DNA from: Roseiarcus sp963775575
GTDB lineage: Bacteria > Pseudomonadota > Alphaproteobacteria > Rhizobiales > Beijerinckiaceae
Direction of reading: 5' to 3'
NCBI GenBank assembly: GCA_963775575.1
Contig: CAVZJG010000002.1
Coordinates: forward strand, 1,922,001-1,986,000
Length of the DNA: 64,000 bases
The notes under the pieces were generated by a model. It worked only from the letters and a program-made list of their open reading frames with translations, was not told the origin of the DNA and made no database searches. The position numbers and the translations under genes are program-made. Below are positions 18,293 to 27,100 of this stretch, piece after piece (the stretch's first letter is position 1; every line of letters starts with the position of its first letter).

Positions 18293-20119
18293 ATGATTCA
18301 TCCTGACTTTGGCGGCGACGCCAAACGCGTTGTCGAAGCCCTCGGCCGGTCTCTGGCGATCATCGAGTGCGAACCGACCGGAAAAATCATCGCCGCCAAC
18401 GAGAATTTCTGCCGCGTTTTCGGTTACGAACCGGCGGAACTCAAAGGCCAGCATCACAGCCTGTTCGTCGATCCGGAGGGCGCCAAAAGCCCGGAGTACA
18501 AGGAATTCTGGGCCAAGCTCGGCCGCGGCGAATCCGACGCCCGAGAATACAGGCGGATCGGCAAGGGTGGAAAGGACGTGTGGGTTTGGGAGTCGGCCAT
18601 TCCCGTGGTCAGCAAGTCCGGGACCGTTCTCAAGGTGGTCGAGGTCGTCACGGACATCACCGCGTCCAAATTGCGGGCCGCGGAGAACCGCGGAAAGGTC
18701 GAGGCGATCTCGCGCTCGCAAGTCGTCATTGAATACTCCCCCGACGGGAAGGTCCTCGAGGTTAACGAAAATTTCGTCAAGACGGCGGGCTATTCGCGCG
18801 AGAAAGCCCTAGGCATGCATCATCGCAGTTTCGTGGACCCGGCCTTCGCTCAATCCAGCGACTATCAGGAATTTTGGCGGCGACTGAATCGCGGCGAACA
18901 TATCGACGAGGAATTCAAGCGCGTCGCCGGGGGCGGCAAAGAGGTTTGGATCGAGGCGTCGTACAATCCGATTCTCGATCTCGACGGCCGCGTCGTGAAA
19001 GTCGTCAATTTCATGACCGATGTCACGGGCCGCGTCGGCGCCGTCAAGAAGATCGGAGCGGGGCTCAGCCGATTGGCCGAAGGGGACCTCGAGCAGCGCA
19101 TCGAGGAGCCGTTCATTCCGGCGCTCGAACCGCTCCGGGTCGACTTCAACGCCTCGCTGGAGGCCCTGGAAAACTCGATGTCGGCGATCGCCGCCAACAC
19201 GCAGGCGATCCGCACGGGAACCGGCGAAATATCCACCGCCGCCGACGATCTGTCGCGGCGCACCGAGCAGCAGGCCTCGAGTCTCGAAGAGACCGCCGCC
19301 GCGCTGGAGCAGATCACCGCGACGGTGAAGAAGACCGCCGAGGGCGCCAAGCACGCGCGCGACGTGGTTTCGACCGCCAAGGTCGACGCCGACAAGAGCG
19401 GCAAGGTGGTGCGCGAGGCGATGGCGGCGATGACCGGCATCGAGAAGTCGTCGAAGCAGATCAGCCAGATCATCGGGGTCATCGACGAGATCGCGTTCCA
19501 GACCAATCTGCTGGCGTTGAACGCGGGGGTCGAGGCGGCGCGGGCCGGCGACGCGGGCAGGGGGTTCGCCGTGGTGGCCTCCGAGGTGCGCGCGCTCGCC
19601 CAGCGTTCGGCCGAGGCGGCCAAGGAGATCAAGGGCCTGATTTCCGCCTCGACGGCGCAGGTCGATCAGGGGGTGCTGCTGGTCACCCAGACCGGCGAGG
19701 CGCTCGCACGGATCGTGGCGCAAGTGGTCGAGATCAACGGCATCATCACCAATATCGCCGCCAGCGCCCAGGAACAGGCGACCGGCCTGCAACAGGTCAA
19801 CACCGCCGTCAACGAGATGGACCACGTCACCCAGAAGAACGCGGCGATGGTCGAGGAAACGACGGCGGCGGCCCACGCGCTGGCCGACGAGACCGAGGAA
19901 CTCGGCCGACTGGTCGCGCGTTACCAGATCGGCGCAATCGCGGAAGATCCGCTGCGCCGGGAACTGAAGAAGGCGGCGCCGCACGCGTTCCGCGAGGCGC
20001 CGAAGAAGGCGGCGCCGGCCGAAAGCGCGGCGGCGGCCCAGGTCAAGCCGGAACTGGTCCGACGGCCGGCGGCGAAAGCCGTCGCCAACGGCGCCGGCGA
20101 CGGCTGGCAGGAGTTTTGA
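18293..20119 (+). CDS. Soluble PAS-PAS methyl-accepting chemotaxis protein
   Basis: This is a cytoplasmic chemoreceptor of about 608 residues with no membrane helix. Two similar PAS domains (about 15-125 and 140-245) each carry an ANENF/VNENF and HHSLF/HHRSF pattern and the W-x-W PAC strand. A short HAMP-like segment follows, then the MCP signalling coiled coil with the hairpin tip EIAFQTNLLALNAGVEAARAG. The C-terminus ends in GWQEF, resembling the W-x-x-F pentapeptide that tethers CheR/CheB. The ATG at 18293 follows GGAAGAA; GTG 18290 and 18248 are in frame. It is co-oriented with a CheW gene. PAS ligands may be heme, FAD or small molecules, and none can be assigned. Confidence 0.92.
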   Translation: MIHPDFGGDAKRVVEALGRSLAIIECEPTGKIIAANENFCRVFGYEPAELKGQHHSLFVDPEGAKSPEYKEFWAKLGRGESDAREYRRIGKGGKDVWVWESAIPVVSKSGTVLKVVEVVTDITASKLRAAENRGKVEAISRSQVVIEYSPDGKVLEVNENFVKTAGYSREKALGMHHRSFVDPAFAQSSDYQEFWRRLNRGEHIDEEFKRVAGGGKEVWIEASYNPILDLDGRVVKVVNFMTDVTGRVGAVKKIGAGLSRLAEGDLEQRIEEPFIPALEPLRVDFNASLEALENSMSAIAANTQAIRTGTGEISTAADDLSRRTEQQASSLEETAAALEQITATVKKTAEGAKHARDVVSTAKVDADKSGKVVREAMAAMTGIEKSSKQISQIIGVIDEIAFQTNLLALNAGVEAARAGDAGRGFAVVASEVRALAQRSAEAAKEIKGLISASTAQVDQGVLLVTQTGEALARIVAQVVEINGIITNIAASAQEQATGLQQVNTAVNEMDHVTQKNAAMVEETTAAAHALADETEELGRLVARYQIGAIAEDPLRRELKKAAPHAFREAPKKAAPAESAAAAQVKPELVRRPAAKAVANGAGDGWQEF

Positions 20120-20126
20120 AGGGGGA

Positions 20127-20164
20127 GAGCGCGGCGGGTCGGGTCGGCCCGCTTCGCCGCGCTC
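20127..20164 (+). terminator. Strong intercistronic hairpin between MCP and cheW
   Basis: A perfect ten-base stem (GAGCGCGGCG/CGCCGCGCTC) with an 18-base GC-rich loop lies eight bases after the MCP stop. No T-tract follows, so it may be a partial terminator or an mRNA-stabilising element that sets the MCP to CheW ratio. Confidence 0.5.
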
Positions 20165-20202
20165 CCGATCTTCCCTGAAGGGGACAACACACGGGTGCGC
20201 AA

Positions 20203-20670
20203 ATGAGCGAAGGCGTAAAAGTCGGGACCGGAAAGGGAAGCGAGCTGATCGCGTTCAATATCGGATCCCAGGAATTCTGCGTCGGCACCACTTCGGTGCG
20301 GGAGATCAGGGGCTGGACGCCGGCGACGGCGCTTCCGCACGCGCCGACGTTCGTGCTCGGCGTCGTCAACTTGCGCGGCGTCGTCCTGCCGATCGTCGAT
20401 CTGGCGGTGCGGCTGGGCTTTCCGCCGACCCAACCAACCGCGCGCCACGCCATCATCGTGGTCGAGTACGGCCGTCAGGTCGCCGGCCTGCTGGTGGACG
20501 GCGTTTCCGACATTTTCACCGCCGGCGAGGACCAGATCCAGCCGACGCCGGACATCGCCGCCGAGACCGCCAAGCTGTTCCTGCGCGGCGTCATCGCGAT
20601 GGACGGCCGCCTGATCGGCGTCATCGACATCGCCAACCTCCTGCCGTCGCCGGAATCGCTCGCCGCGTAA
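20203..20670 (+). CDS. cheW: Chemotaxis coupling protein CheW
   Basis: This is a cytoplasmic adaptor of 155 residues that links chemoreceptors to the CheA kinase. The CheW fold is visible as ELIAFNIGSQEFCVGTTSVREI, the receptor-binding loop VVNLRGVVLPIVDL, GLLVDGVSDI and the C-terminal FLRGVIAMDGRLIGVIDI. It lies 83 bases after the MCP stop and is probably co-transcribed with it. No cheA, cheY or cheR is present in the window, so this receptor-CheW pair must plug into a kinase encoded elsewhere. Confidence 0.95.
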   Translation: MSEGVKVGTGKGSELIAFNIGSQEFCVGTTSVREIRGWTPATALPHAPTFVLGVVNLRGVVLPIVDLAVRLGFPPTQPTARHAIIVVEYGRQVAGLLVDGVSDIFTAGEDQIQPTPDIAAETAKLFLRGVIAMDGRLIGVIDIANLLPSPESLAA

Positions 20671-20884
20671 GAGAAGCGCGGCCGAACGCGCGCCGCCCGG
20701 CTCCGACCGTCGGCATGGGGTGGACAGCGGCCGTTCGCGAGGCGCCGCCATCTTCCGGCGCGATGGCCCGTCTTCAAGGGTTTACGTGACGATTTTCCGC
20801 CGCCTCGCCACGCGGCGCGGGCCTCGCTCGCCGGCCGACGCCGGCCCGTCAGGGGGGCGAGCATCCTATCGCCACGGCGCCAAG

Positions 20885-20985
20885 CTTTTCCCAGGATTTC
20901 CAAATTTTTCCAAGGAAATTCCAAGGAAATTCCTTGGATTTCCAAACTTTTCCAAGGATTTCCAAACTTTTTCCTTGGCCGTTTC
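20885..20985. repeat. AT-rich tandem/inverted TTCCAAGG-type repeat block
   Basis: A stretch of about 100 bases is built from recurring units such as TTTCCAA, CCAAGGAAATT and GGATTTCCAAA in both orientations, in contrast to the very GC-rich surroundings. It could fold into several overlapping hairpins. No gene overlaps it. It marks the left edge of the repeat island downstream of cheW. Confidence 0.7.
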
Positions 20986-21094
20986 GAGGGAAATCAAGGG
21001 GTTGTCGGTCGGTCGAGCGGGAATCGCGTCTTCTCCAATTTTTGCCTCGTCTCGGCCGCGACGAGCGGCCCGGCGATACGCCGCCGAACGCGCT

Positions 21095-21672
21095 CGCGAT
21101 TCACCATAGCGCGAATTCCGATTATCGGAAAGAAATTGTCGCGGCGATTTTCTGGAGGGGCGTCGGGGCGAGCGCGGCGTCGCATGCGCCAACGCGAAAG
21201 CCGACCGCCGCGACGCCGGCGCCGTGCGACTTCGGCAGAGAGCGCCGTCGAGGGGCGGGGCGGCTTCGATCGAGAAAGTCGGGCGTCGACTGCGGGCCGC
21301 GAAATTCGGCAATTCGTATCCTGTGCCCGTAAGGCCCCCCGTAAGCCCATAGGCGGCCGCATCGCCGAATTGGCGCCGCGTGGGTCCAAGCGGGTTCGAC
21401 GGTTCGCCGCCGACTTCCGCCATCGGCCGGGAGGCCGAAACGCGCCGCACGAGCGCGAGCCGGCCGCCGTCCATGGGAGAAACTGATTACGACTGATTAC
21501 GCGTGATTACGGTGCTGATTACGGTGGCTGATTACGGTGACGCATGCATAATTCCCTAATTCAGGTGACCCTTGGCCGTGACCCCCACCGCTCGCAATCG
21601 CGGCCTCAGTCGGCAGGGAGGAGTGGCCGACGAGACTTCGAATTGGGGATTTATGCAAGTGTCACCGTAATC
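21095..21672. repeat. Tandem 0.6-kb repeat, copy 1
   Basis: This is the first of two adjacent direct copies of a non-coding unit. It begins with the CGCGATTCACCATAGCGCG block, runs through GGCGGCCGCATCGCCGAA and ends in a GATTAC-rich tract plus a 143-bp inverted-repeat element. The copies are nearly identical, so the duplication looks recent. Open reading frames inside it appear in both strands and have no family features. Confidence 0.85.
21530..21672. mobile_element. 143-bp MITE-like element, copy 1
   Basis: A 32-base left end at 21530-21561 (begins GATTACGGTGAC, contains TGCATAA) is matched by an inverted right end at 21641-21672 with four mismatches. The interior carries no reading frame of note. 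Size and structure fit a non-autonomous miniature inverted-repeat element. The left end is preceded by four imperfect GATTACG-type units. Confidence 0.75.
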
Positions 21673-21690
21673 CTCCACGCCGAATTCGCC

Positions 21691-22298
21691 CGCGATTCAC
21701 CATAGCGCGAATTCAGATTATCGGAAAGAAATTGTCGGCGGCGATTTCCCGGAGGGGCCTCGGGGCGCGCGCGGCGTCGCATGCGCCAACGCGAAAGCCG
21801 ACCGCCGCGACGCCGGCGCCGTGCGACTTCGGCAGAGAGCGCCGTCGAGGGGCGGGGCGGCTTCGATCGAGAAAGTCGGGCGTCGACTGCGGGCCGCGAA
21901 ATTCGGCAATTCGTATCCTGTGCCCGTAAGGCCCCCCGTAAGCCCATAGGCGGCCGCATCGCCGAATTGGCGCCGCGTGGGTCCAAGCGGGTTCGACGGT
22001 TCGCCGCCGACTTCCGCCATCGGCCGGGAGGCCGAAACGCGCCGCACGAGCGCGAGCCGGCCGCCGTCCATGGGAGAAACTGATTACGACTGATTACGCG
22101 TGATTACGGTGCTGATTACGGTGGCTGATTACGGTGACGCATTGATTACGGTGACGATTACGGTGACGCATGCATAATTCCCTAATTCAGGTGACCCTTG
22201 GCCGTGACCCCCACCGCTCGCAATCGCGGCCTCAGTCGGCAGGGAGGAGTGGCCGACGAGACTTCGAATTGGGGATTTATGCAAGTGTCACCGTAATC
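21691..22298. repeat. Tandem 0.6-kb repeat, copy 2
   Basis: This is the second direct copy of the unit at 21095-21672, offset by 596 bases and about 30 bases longer because the GATTACGGTGAC tract has an extra two units near 22142-22165. Sequence agreement with copy 1 is close to complete apart from a few substitutions near the left end. Confidence 0.85.
22156..22298. mobile_element. 143-bp MITE-like element, copy 2
   Basis: This is the same element as at 21530-21672 and has the same length. The left terminal repeat is 22156-22187 and the inverted right terminal repeat is 22267-22298. It was carried along by the tandem duplication rather than inserted independently, because the flanks are also duplicated. 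Confidence 0.75.
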
Positions 22299-22645
22299 AC
22301 GGGAGGCTGAAACGCGCCGCATCGGCGCGAGCCGCCCGCCCTGCATGGACGAATCGCGTCTCGCACGGCGCGCCGCCTCGCCATTTCCCCGGCGCGCAAC
22401 GCGGCATAACGACGCACCGCCGCTGTTCGAGGGCCCAAAGCGACGGTTGTGACTTGCGGCGAATTCCAACCGGAGCGAGCGTGAGGGTGAAGGCGGCGGC
22501 AATCCGGGCCGGCAAAAGGGGAAATTGGCGTCTGGCGCCGTAACGCAGCGGGGACGCGAAAGTCGTCCGGAGGAAGGCGCCCCGCCTGCGCCCGGCCGTG
22601 GCCGGTCACAGGGAAATATGCATGTGTCACCGGAATTCGCGGAAT
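22299..22645. repeat. Second repeat family, copy 1
   Basis: This module begins GGGAGGCTGAAACGCGCCG and ends at a GGGAAATATGCATGTGTCAC terminus. It recurs in direct orientation at 23110-23480 with moderate divergence. Its right end resembles the right terminal repeat of the 143-bp element. No gene was identified in it; the bases between the two copies (22646-23109) hold a further diverged end near 22795-22825. Confidence 0.7.
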
Positions 22646-23109
22646 TCCGCCGGCGCGGACAATTTGCCGCAGGGCGCCGGTGGGCTGCGCGCTTGATGCG
22701 GTGTGGCGGGACCGGCAAACTTCGCAGGGTGCTACGGGCACTACGGCAACGCGCACCTATCTCGCTTTTTGCGTAACGCCCCGAACGTAAATAGGGAAAT
22801 AAGTACGTGTCACCGTAATTCCGCGGCGGCCCGCAGGCCTGCGAACGCGTTTGTCGTCGCGTCTCGCGCAGCCGCCGGTTTCGTCGCGGCCAAAGCAGCG
22901 AAATCGGGCGATGCGTATCCTGTCCGCGTCATCCCGCCGTAATCCAGATTTCTGTGTTTCCGGAAGAAATTGTCGCGGGCGCCCCGGCGGCGCGGGTCCG
23001 CAAGGCCCGCCGGAGGGCGCGCGCGCTAGCCGCGCCAAGGCGGCCGCATCGCCGAAACGGCGCCGAACGGGTCCGAGCGGGTTCGACGGTTCGCCGCCGC
23101 CTTCCGCCA

Positions 23110-23480
23110 ACGGCCGGGAGGCCGAAACGCGCCGCATCGGCGCGAGCCGGCCGCCGTCCATGGGAGAAACGCGTCTCGCCCGGCGCGCCAACTCGCCATT
23201 TCTTCGGCGCGCAGCGCGGCATAATGACGCAGCGGCGCCGTTCGAGGCCTCGCAGCAACGGTTGTGACTTGCGCCGAATTCCAACCGGAGCGAGCATGAG
23301 GCTGAAGGCGGCGGCTATCGGGGCTGGAAAAAAGGGGCGATTGGCGCCTGTCGCCGTAACGCCCGGGGACCGTAACGCAGCGGGGACGCAAAAGTCGTCC
23401 GGAGCAAGGCGCCCCGCCTGCGCCCGGCTGGGGCCGGTCATAGCGAAATATGCATGTGTCACCGGAATTGCCGAATTCGC
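23110..23480. repeat. Second repeat family, copy 2
   Basis: This is the direct repeat of 22299-22645, sharing the GCCGAAACGCGCCGCATCGG start, the GACGGTTGTGACTTGC-like middle, the GTAACGCAGCGGGGACGC block and the ATGCATGTGTCACCGGAATT end. Upstream, 22940-23110 also matches the tandem 0.6-kb unit (GGTTCGACGGTTCGCCGCC), so the island is a mosaic of related modules. Confidence 0.7.
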
Positions 23481-23532
23481 AGGATTCAATACAACAAGGG
23501 GTTTAGTAAGTTGTCGCCGAATTCCGCGCCGC

Positions 23533-23787
23533 TCATTTTCCCGCTGCTCGCCCGAGGTCGACTGAGCGCAACGGTTTTCCCGGATCGAGGCCGATGGCGC
23601 GGCAAATCCTTAAGTAATCGACGATGTCGAGGCGGCGTTCGCTGCGTTCGAGCTTGGAAATCTGCGACTGATCGGTGCCGAGCGCGCGCGCCAGGTCCCA
23701 CTGGGTCATGCCCGCGGCTCGGCGGCGGCGTTGGAGCATGGCGATGATGGCGCGGTATTCGCGATCGAATTTGTCGCGACTGGCCAA
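23533..23787 (-). CDS. Small XRE-family transcriptional regulator
   Basis: This is a compact DNA-binding protein of about 84 residues. The helix-turn-helix is complete (RAAGMTQWDLARALGTDQSQ then ISKLERSERRLDIVDYLRI), similar to chromosomal Cro/C1-type regulators. TTG 23787 is chosen because GGAGGT lies five bases upstream; TTG 23802 would add five residues. There is no adjacent toxin gene, so it is probably a solitary regulator. An inverted repeat surrounding a TATTAT sequence just upstream suggests autoregulation. It stands between the repeat island and the large surface-protein gene. Confidence 0.82.
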   Translation of the reverse strand: MASRDKFDREYRAIIAMLQRRRRAAGMTQWDLARALGTDQSQISKLERSERRLDIVDYLRICRAIGLDPGKPLRSVDLGRAAGK

Positions 23788-23813
23788 TGTCCACCTCCGC
23801 AAGCGGTGGACAC

Positions 23814-23854
23814 CGATAGGTCAATCCGACATAATAGGGCGAATTGGCCTATCG
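23814..23854 (-). promoter_or_regulatory. Putative promoter and operator of the XRE regulator
   Basis: Twelve-base arms CGATAGGTCAAT (23814-23825) and ATTGGCCTATCG (23843-23854) form an inverted repeat with one mismatch. Between them, on the minus strand, lies TATTAT, a good -10 candidate. A repressor bound to both arms would cover the promoter. Confidence 0.55.
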
Positions 23855-23968
23855 ACGGCTGACTTTCAAGAGTCGCCGGGCGCGCTGCGTGCGCTGGCTC
23901 ACAAGCCGCGCATGGCAGAGCCGACAGGACGGCCGAAGTTGGGGAATGGGGAAGCTCGTAGCTTGTAG

Positions 23969-23989
23969 GGCGGATTAGCGTAATCCGCC
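23969..23989. repeat. REP-like palindrome
   Basis: A perfect nine-base inverted repeat (GGCGGATTA, GCG spacer, TAATCCGCC) is preceded by TTGTAG. This is the well-known GTAGGGCGGATTA-type extragenic palindrome seen in many proteobacteria. It lies in the 385-bp gap upstream of the large repeat protein; no other gene is seen in that gap. Confidence 0.7.
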
Positions 23990-24172
23990 AATCTCAGACA
24001 ATGCGGCGCAATACGCTCTTCGCTATCACGCCCCTGCGGTCTCACGGCGCTGACGATCCGGAAGGGATGGGACGAAAGCCCGCACGAACCGGCGATCTGA
24101 GGTGAGCTGGACTCGTTTGCGAGGACGATCAGGTTTGCTGCCAAAGACGCGAAGACAATTGGAGCACAGATA

Positions 24173-27100
24173 ATGGCAACCATTGGAACCCTCCGCACAA
24201 CCGCTATCACTGCTGGGGTGACGGGAACAGAAGTTGCGGCGATCGCTTTCTCGAATATTGGAGTAAGCTGGAGCGCGGATGGCTGCGCCGCGTTTGTTTG
24301 GGGGGTTACAAATCTTGCAGGATTGCCGTTCTTCGATCCGCACTCAGATCCAGTCAACTATACTGTAAACTCTGATCCTCGAGTGCCTCAAGATACCGCC
24401 TACGTGGTCCCGCACCTGGACCCCAACGATGACTCCGGAATATACGATCTCCCAGGCGACGGATGGACAGCAGTATGGACGGGAACCAGCGCGTCACAGT
24501 TAGAGGCAAATTTGCAAGTGGGGGACGTCGTTCGCGTCTATGAGGCGGGAGATATTAATGAGGCAGATACACTCAATGGGTCATTTGCCGCTCACTCTTT
24601 CATAGTCTACTCAATTAGCGGAAGCAACATCGAAGTTATCGATAATTGGAGCGCAGGATCAACCGGCGTAATCGGTATCCATTCCATCAATGACATCATC
24701 AATGCTTTTGCTCCAAATGGAAATTTTCAGTCGGCCATCGTATCCCGAATCAACTCAAGCTATGTTGCAGAGAATGTACCGAACACCATACAAGGATGGG
24801 GTATCGGAAATTGGTCGCTGATCAACACGGCGGCACCGGGGATTTCGGTATCCTGGGGCGGTAATGGCATCTCCGATGGCGAGAACGCCCCGAGCAGCAG
24901 CAACGGCACGGCCTTCGGCAGCGTGACGCAGGGCGGCTCGCCGGTGGAGCACGCCTTCACGATCCTCAACACTGGCAACGCGACGTTGACGCTCGGCTCG
25001 GTGAGTCTGCCGTCCGGCTTCAGCTTGGTCCAAGGCCCAACATCGATTGCGGCTGGCAGTTCGGCGTTTTTGGAGGTGGAGCTCAACACCGCCAGCGTTG
25101 GCACCTATAGCGGCCAGATCAGCTTCAGCGACAACGTCAACGGCGAAAGCCCGTTCACCTTCGACGTCACCGGCACGGTCAGCGCACCTGCGGCGGCACC
25201 GGGGATTTCGGTATCCTGGGGCGGTAATGGCATCTCCGATGGCGAGAACGCCCCGAGCAGCAGCAACGGCACGGCCTTCGGCAGCGTGACGCAGGGCGGC
25301 TCGCCGTTGGAGCACGCCTTCACGATCCTCAACACTGGCAACGCGACGTTGACGCTCGGCTCGGTGAGTCTGCCGTCCGGCTTCAGCTTGGTCCAAGGCC
25401 CAACATCGATTGCGGCTGGCAGTTCGGCGTTCTTGGAGGTGGAGCTCAACACCGCCAGCGTTGGCACCTATAGCGGCCAGATCAGCTTCAGCGACAACGT
25501 CAACAACGAGAACCCGTTCACCTTCGACGTCACCGGCACGGTGAACCCGGCGCCGACGGCGGACCAAATAACCGAGACAGCGCCAACTTCGCCCGTTACC
25601 GCGACCGCCGGCGCAATCACGCCGATTAGCGGGGTGTCGGTGACCGATGCGGGCGGCGCCAGCGACACCTTCACCACGGTGGTCAGCACCACCAATGGCG
25701 GCACGGTCACGGCGACGGGAACCGGCGTATCCAATTCGGGCACGCACAGCCTGACCATCCAGGGCACGCTCAGCCAGGTCGATGCCGCGCTCGCCACGCT
25801 CAGCTACAAGAACGTCAGCGCCGGCAGCGACACCGTCACGGTGAAGACCACCGATCCTAACGCTAGCAACAGCCCTGTGACCAAGAGCATCAGCGTCACC
25901 GTCAGTTCCATCGACGTGGTGAGCGAAACGGCGCCGGCCACTCTGACCGCCACCGCCGACGCGGCGACGGCGATCAGCAACGTGTCGGTGACCGATGCGG
26001 ATGCCGGCAGCGACACGTTCGCTACGGTTGTCACCGCCAACACAGGCGTCGTGTCGGCGTCGGGAGCCGGGGTGTCCAACTCGGGCACGCACAGCCTGAC
26101 CATCGAGGGCACGCTCGCCCAAGTCAATTCGGCGCTCGCCACGCTCGTCTACAGCAACGCCAACGCCGGCAGCGACACCGTCACGGTCACGACCAGCGAC
26201 TTGGCCAACCAAAGCTCGGCGACCAAGAGCATCAGCGTCACCATCAATTCCGCCGACGTGGTGAGCGAGACGGCGCCGGCCACGCTCAGCGCCACGGCCG
26301 GCGCGGCGACGGCGATCAGCGGCGTGTCGGTGACCGATGCGGGCGCCGGCAGCGACACGATCGCGACTGTCGTCACCGCCAACACGGGGATCGTGACGGC
26401 GTCGGGAGCCGGCGTGTCCAACTCGGGCACGCACAGCCTGACCGTCCAGGGCACGCTCACCCAAGTCGATGCGGCGCTCGCCACGCTCAGCTATAAGAAC
26501 GCCAACGCCGGCAGCGACACCGTCACGGTCACGACCAGCGACTTGGCCAACCAAAGCTCGGCCAGCAAGAGCATCAGTGTCACCACAACCATCAAAGAAT
26601 ACACCGGCGGCGGCTACACGGTCGTTCTCTCGAGCGCTTCCGGGAACGCCGTGAGCCTTTTCAGCACCGGCGGCTTCTGGGATACGGTCACCGGCTCCAA
26701 CGGATCGGTCAATCTCACCAGCGCCCAGGCCTCGGTGACCGGCGGCGGCGACGCGATTATTTTCGCCGGCGGTTCGGGGAACGCGGTGGCTCTCTACAGC
26801 ACCGGCGGCAGCTGGGATACGGTGAGCGGCTCCAACGGGACGGTTTATCTCACCAGCGCGCAGGCGGCGGTGACCGGCGGCGGCGACTGGATTCATTTCG
26901 CCGGCGGCTCGGGGAACGCGGCGAGCCTCTACAGCACCGGCGGCAGTTGGGATGGGGTGATCGGCTCCAACGGAACGGTTTACCTGGAGAGCGGGCAGAC
27001 CGCGGTGTACGGCGGCGGCGACTGGATTGATTTCGCCGGCGGCACGGGGAACGCGGCGGCCCTCTACAGCACCGGCGGCAGTTGGGATGGGGTGATCGGC

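Noticed and set aside
20885..23500. Possible CRISPR array
   Set aside because: The repeats are long, directly duplicated blocks or irregular short words, without constant 28-37-bp repeats and equal spacers; no cas gene is present.
20866..23565. Several 100-200-residue open frames in the repeat island, some duplicated (for example 20866-21474 and 21718-22071 minus)
   Set aside because: They occur in many frames at once, are Arg/Ala-rich and follow the DNA repeats rather than any protein pattern. Duplication of the DNA explains their similarity.
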